Shown one piece after another: positions 39,945 to 41,600 of a stretch of DNA of 41,600 bases. Below the pieces are notes generated by a model that saw only the letters and a list, made by a program, of their open reading frames with translations, ran no database searches and had not been told where the DNA came from. The translations under genes and the position numbers were made by a program. The stretch is from Desulfatitalea sp. UBA4791 (lineage in GTDB: Bacteria; Desulfobacterota; Desulfobacteria; Desulfobacterales; Desulfosarcinaceae), in the NCBI GenBank assembly GCA_002402905.1, contig DHGT01000128.1:1-41600 (forward strand), written 5' to 3'. Numbering within the stretch: the first letter of the stretch is position 1; the number at the start of each line of letters is the position of its first letter.

Positions 39945-40235
39945 GCAACCTCCATACGGTAAGGGTACGGCGATTTGATCTTGACTCCGGACGATGGCTC
40001 GCATCCGGGGTGGGTTTGAACCAATTCGATTGTGGTTCCAAGACAGGATTTATGCATGACTATCTCAAAGCGTCTTCGAAGTTGCAAGTAACCTAATGCT
40101 TTTAACTGGAATGTAAATGCACACCGGAAGGTCGATCCTTGGCCGAATGTAGATTTTTGGTTTTAATTTTCCTTGTTTTTTCATGCCGATTGGGCAATTC
40201 AAAGAAATATTTTTTATCATACCGTTGGTTTCATA
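39945..40235. other. Intergenic region between asmA and rarA
   Basis: This 291-base divergent region is AT-richer than the genes. No reading frame with a ribosome binding site and no clear promoter pair was found. Confidence 0.4.
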
Positions 40236-41600
40236 ATGATGGATATCTTCGATCAAACGAAAAATGCACAACCCCCTGAATCCAGGCCATTGCCCGAACG
40301 TATGCGGCCGCGAACCCTGCAGGCGTTTGTCGGTCATGCCCATGTCGTCGGACCGGGCACCCTACTGGCCGAGGCCATTCGGAACGATCGGATTTTCTCC
40401 ATGATCCTCTGGGGGCCCCCGGGTTCAGGTAAAACCACGCTGGCCCGCATCATCACCCAGGCCTCGGGTTCTTATTTCGTTCACTTTTCGGCTGTCTTGT
40501 CGGGCGTGAAAGAGATACGCGCGGTGATCGAGGAGGCAAGGGAGCAGTTGCACACACATGGTCGCAGAACGATCCTGTTCGTGGACGAAATTCATCGTTT
40601 CAACAAATCCCAGCAGGATGCCTTTCTTCATCATGTCGAAAGCGGGCTGTTGACCCTCATTGGTGCGACCACCGAGAACCCCTCATTCGAAGTGATCGCG
40701 CCGCTGCTTTCCAGATGCCGCGTCGTGACGCTTTCGGCATTGACCGAGGAGGACTTGCGAGCCATTTTAAACCGGGCACTCGACGATGTGGAGAACGGTT
40801 TGGGACGGTACCGACTGGCGCTCAACACCGAAGCGGCCGAGCACCTGATTCGTTTGTCGGACGGCGACGCCCGGACAGCGCTCAACAATCTGGAAATGGC
40901 CGCATTTATGACCTTGGCAAGACAGGGTCCAACCCAGGACCAGACGCCCAGGTTCATTGAACTGGATGACGTCGAAAAAGCGGTCCAGCAAAAGGCACTG
41001 CAATACGACAAAAGCGGCGAAGAACACTACAACCTGATTTCCGCATTTCATAAGAGCCTGCGCGGTAGCGATCCGGATGCGGCGCTCTATTGGTTAGCGC
41101 GTATGCTCATGGCCGGTGAAGATCCCCTGTATGTGGCCAGGCGCATGGTGCGGTTTGCATCGGAGGACATCGGCAACGCCGATCCGTATGCATTGCGCCT
41201 GACCATGGCCGCCATGGAGGCTTTTCGATTCATCGGTCCACCCGAAGGCGAACTGGCGCTGGCCCAGGCGGCCGTCTATCTGGCGACGGCGACCAAAAGC
41301 AACAGTATCTACAAAGCCTATGGAAGAGTCCAGGAGGTGATCCGTAAAACGGGCACCCTACCTGTGCCGCTACATATTCGCAACGCCCCCACGCAACTGA
41401 TGAAATCCCTGGGTTACGGTCGTGATTACCAATATGCCCACGACCATAAGGACGCCTTTGTACCCCAGCACTATCTTCCCGAGCAGCTGCAGGGCAATAT
41501 CTATTACTTTCCCCAGGAACGGGGTTATGAGAAGCTGATCAAACAGCGAGTCGACCATTGGCGGCAGCAGTTGGCCGGCCAGAAATCGAAAAATCCCTGA
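40236..41600 (+). CDS. rarA: Replication-associated recombination protein RarA (MgsA) ATPase
   Basis: The 454-residue AAA+ ATPase has Walker A GPPGSGKTT, Walker B ILFVDEIHRFNKSQQD, sensor 1 TTENPSFE and the C-terminal tetramerisation part (LPEQLQGNIYYFPQERGYEK). The N-terminal PLPERMRPRTLQAFVGH is the usual start of the family. RarA acts at stalled forks with SSB and the polymerases. An ATG at 40236 (or 40239) is chosen for this N-terminus; the ribosome binding site is weak and the frame is open to 40173. The stop codon is the last codon of the window, so the gene is complete. Confidence 0.95.
   Translation: MMDIFDQTKNAQPPESRPLPERMRPRTLQAFVGHAHVVGPGTLLAEAIRNDRIFSMILWGPPGSGKTTLARIITQASGSYFVHFSAVLSGVKEIRAVIEEAREQLHTHGRRTILFVDEIHRFNKSQQDAFLHHVESGLLTLIGATTENPSFEVIAPLLSRCRVVTLSALTEEDLRAILNRALDDVENGLGRYRLALNTEAAEHLIRLSDGDARTALNNLEMAAFMTLARQGPTQDQTPRFIELDDVEKAVQQKALQYDKSGEEHYNLISAFHKSLRGSDPDAALYWLARMLMAGEDPLYVARRMVRFASEDIGNADPYALRLTMAAMEAFRFIGPPEGELALAQAAVYLATATKSNSIYKAYGRVQEVIRKTGTLPVPLHIRNAPTQLMKSLGYGRDYQYAHDHKDAFVPQHYLPEQLQGNIYYFPQERGYEKLIKQRVDHWRQQLAGQKSKNP

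Overview
The window reads as a chromosomal stretch of a GC-rich Gram-negative bacterium, most likely an anaerobic member of the Desulfobacterota (Desulfosarcina/Desulfobacter-like). This is an inference from protein character: an AF1514-type small protein, small Cys-rich proteins of a kind I remember from that group, an AsmA protein, Lol-type lipoproteins and HtrA pointing to an outer membrane. There are no rRNA or tRNA genes, CRISPR arrays or recognisable insertion sequences. About 37 genes can be supported, most with clear ribosome binding sites.

Layout. 0-1.7 kb: the 3' end of a conserved gene, a TPR protein with a good terminator, and two very small genes, the second overlapping the 3' end of a convergent kinase gene. 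1.6-7.0 kb: an envelope-stress-like module. A membrane histidine kinase and OmpR-type regulator point left; divergently, a VWA protein, a PspA/IM30-like coiled-coil protein and a polytopic membrane protein form an operon. A CpxR-like GTAAA-N6-GTAAA site lies between them. 7.0-12.2 kb: a leftward operon of aldo/keto reductase, rhomboid protease with zinc ribbon, a large GcvT-SHMT fusion protein and a DJ-1/PfpI protein. 12.4-15.5 kb: a small lipoprotein, a nuclease-helicase fusion (PD-(D/E)XK plus iron-sulfur DinG/XPD helicase) and a universal stress protein. 15.5-17.4 kb: a dispersed hairpin repeat and three short genes, two of them Cys-rich. 17.4-20.1 kb: a PAS-type histidine kinase and a LuxR-type regulator. 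20.4-22.0 kb: a small hypothetical protein, CutA, another hypothetical and a YqeY protein. 22.3-26.1 kb: a second OmpR/HAMP two-component pair followed by an HtrA protease, with a second, inverted copy of the hairpin repeat between them. 26.3-30.9 kb: FmdB zinc ribbon, inositol-monophosphatase-like protein, small membrane protein, hotdog thioesterase, a cellular primase-helicase of the T7 gp4/Twinkle type with a degraded Toprim site, and a DnaJ-type protein. 31.0-36.6 kb: a leftward SOS mutagenesis cassette: LexA, the wreck of a DUF72 gene, a catalytically dead ImuB-like Y-family protein and DnaE2/ImuC. 36.7-41.6 kb: endonuclease III, an AsmA protein with a LEA-type lipoprotein, and RarA, whose stop codon ends the window.

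Two themes recur. One is envelope surveillance: three two-component systems, the VWA/PspA module, rhomboid, HtrA, AsmA and lipoproteins. The other is DNA repair and damage tolerance: nuclease-helicase, primase-helicase, LexA/ImuB/DnaE2, Nth and RarA. The best candidates for undescribed biology are the GcvT-SHMT fusion, the VWA/PspA/two-component module, the primase-helicase with an altered Toprim motif, the imuA-less LexA cassette with a DUF72 remnant, and the dispersed 142-bp hairpin element. All function calls are by motif reading and memory of families; no database search was run.
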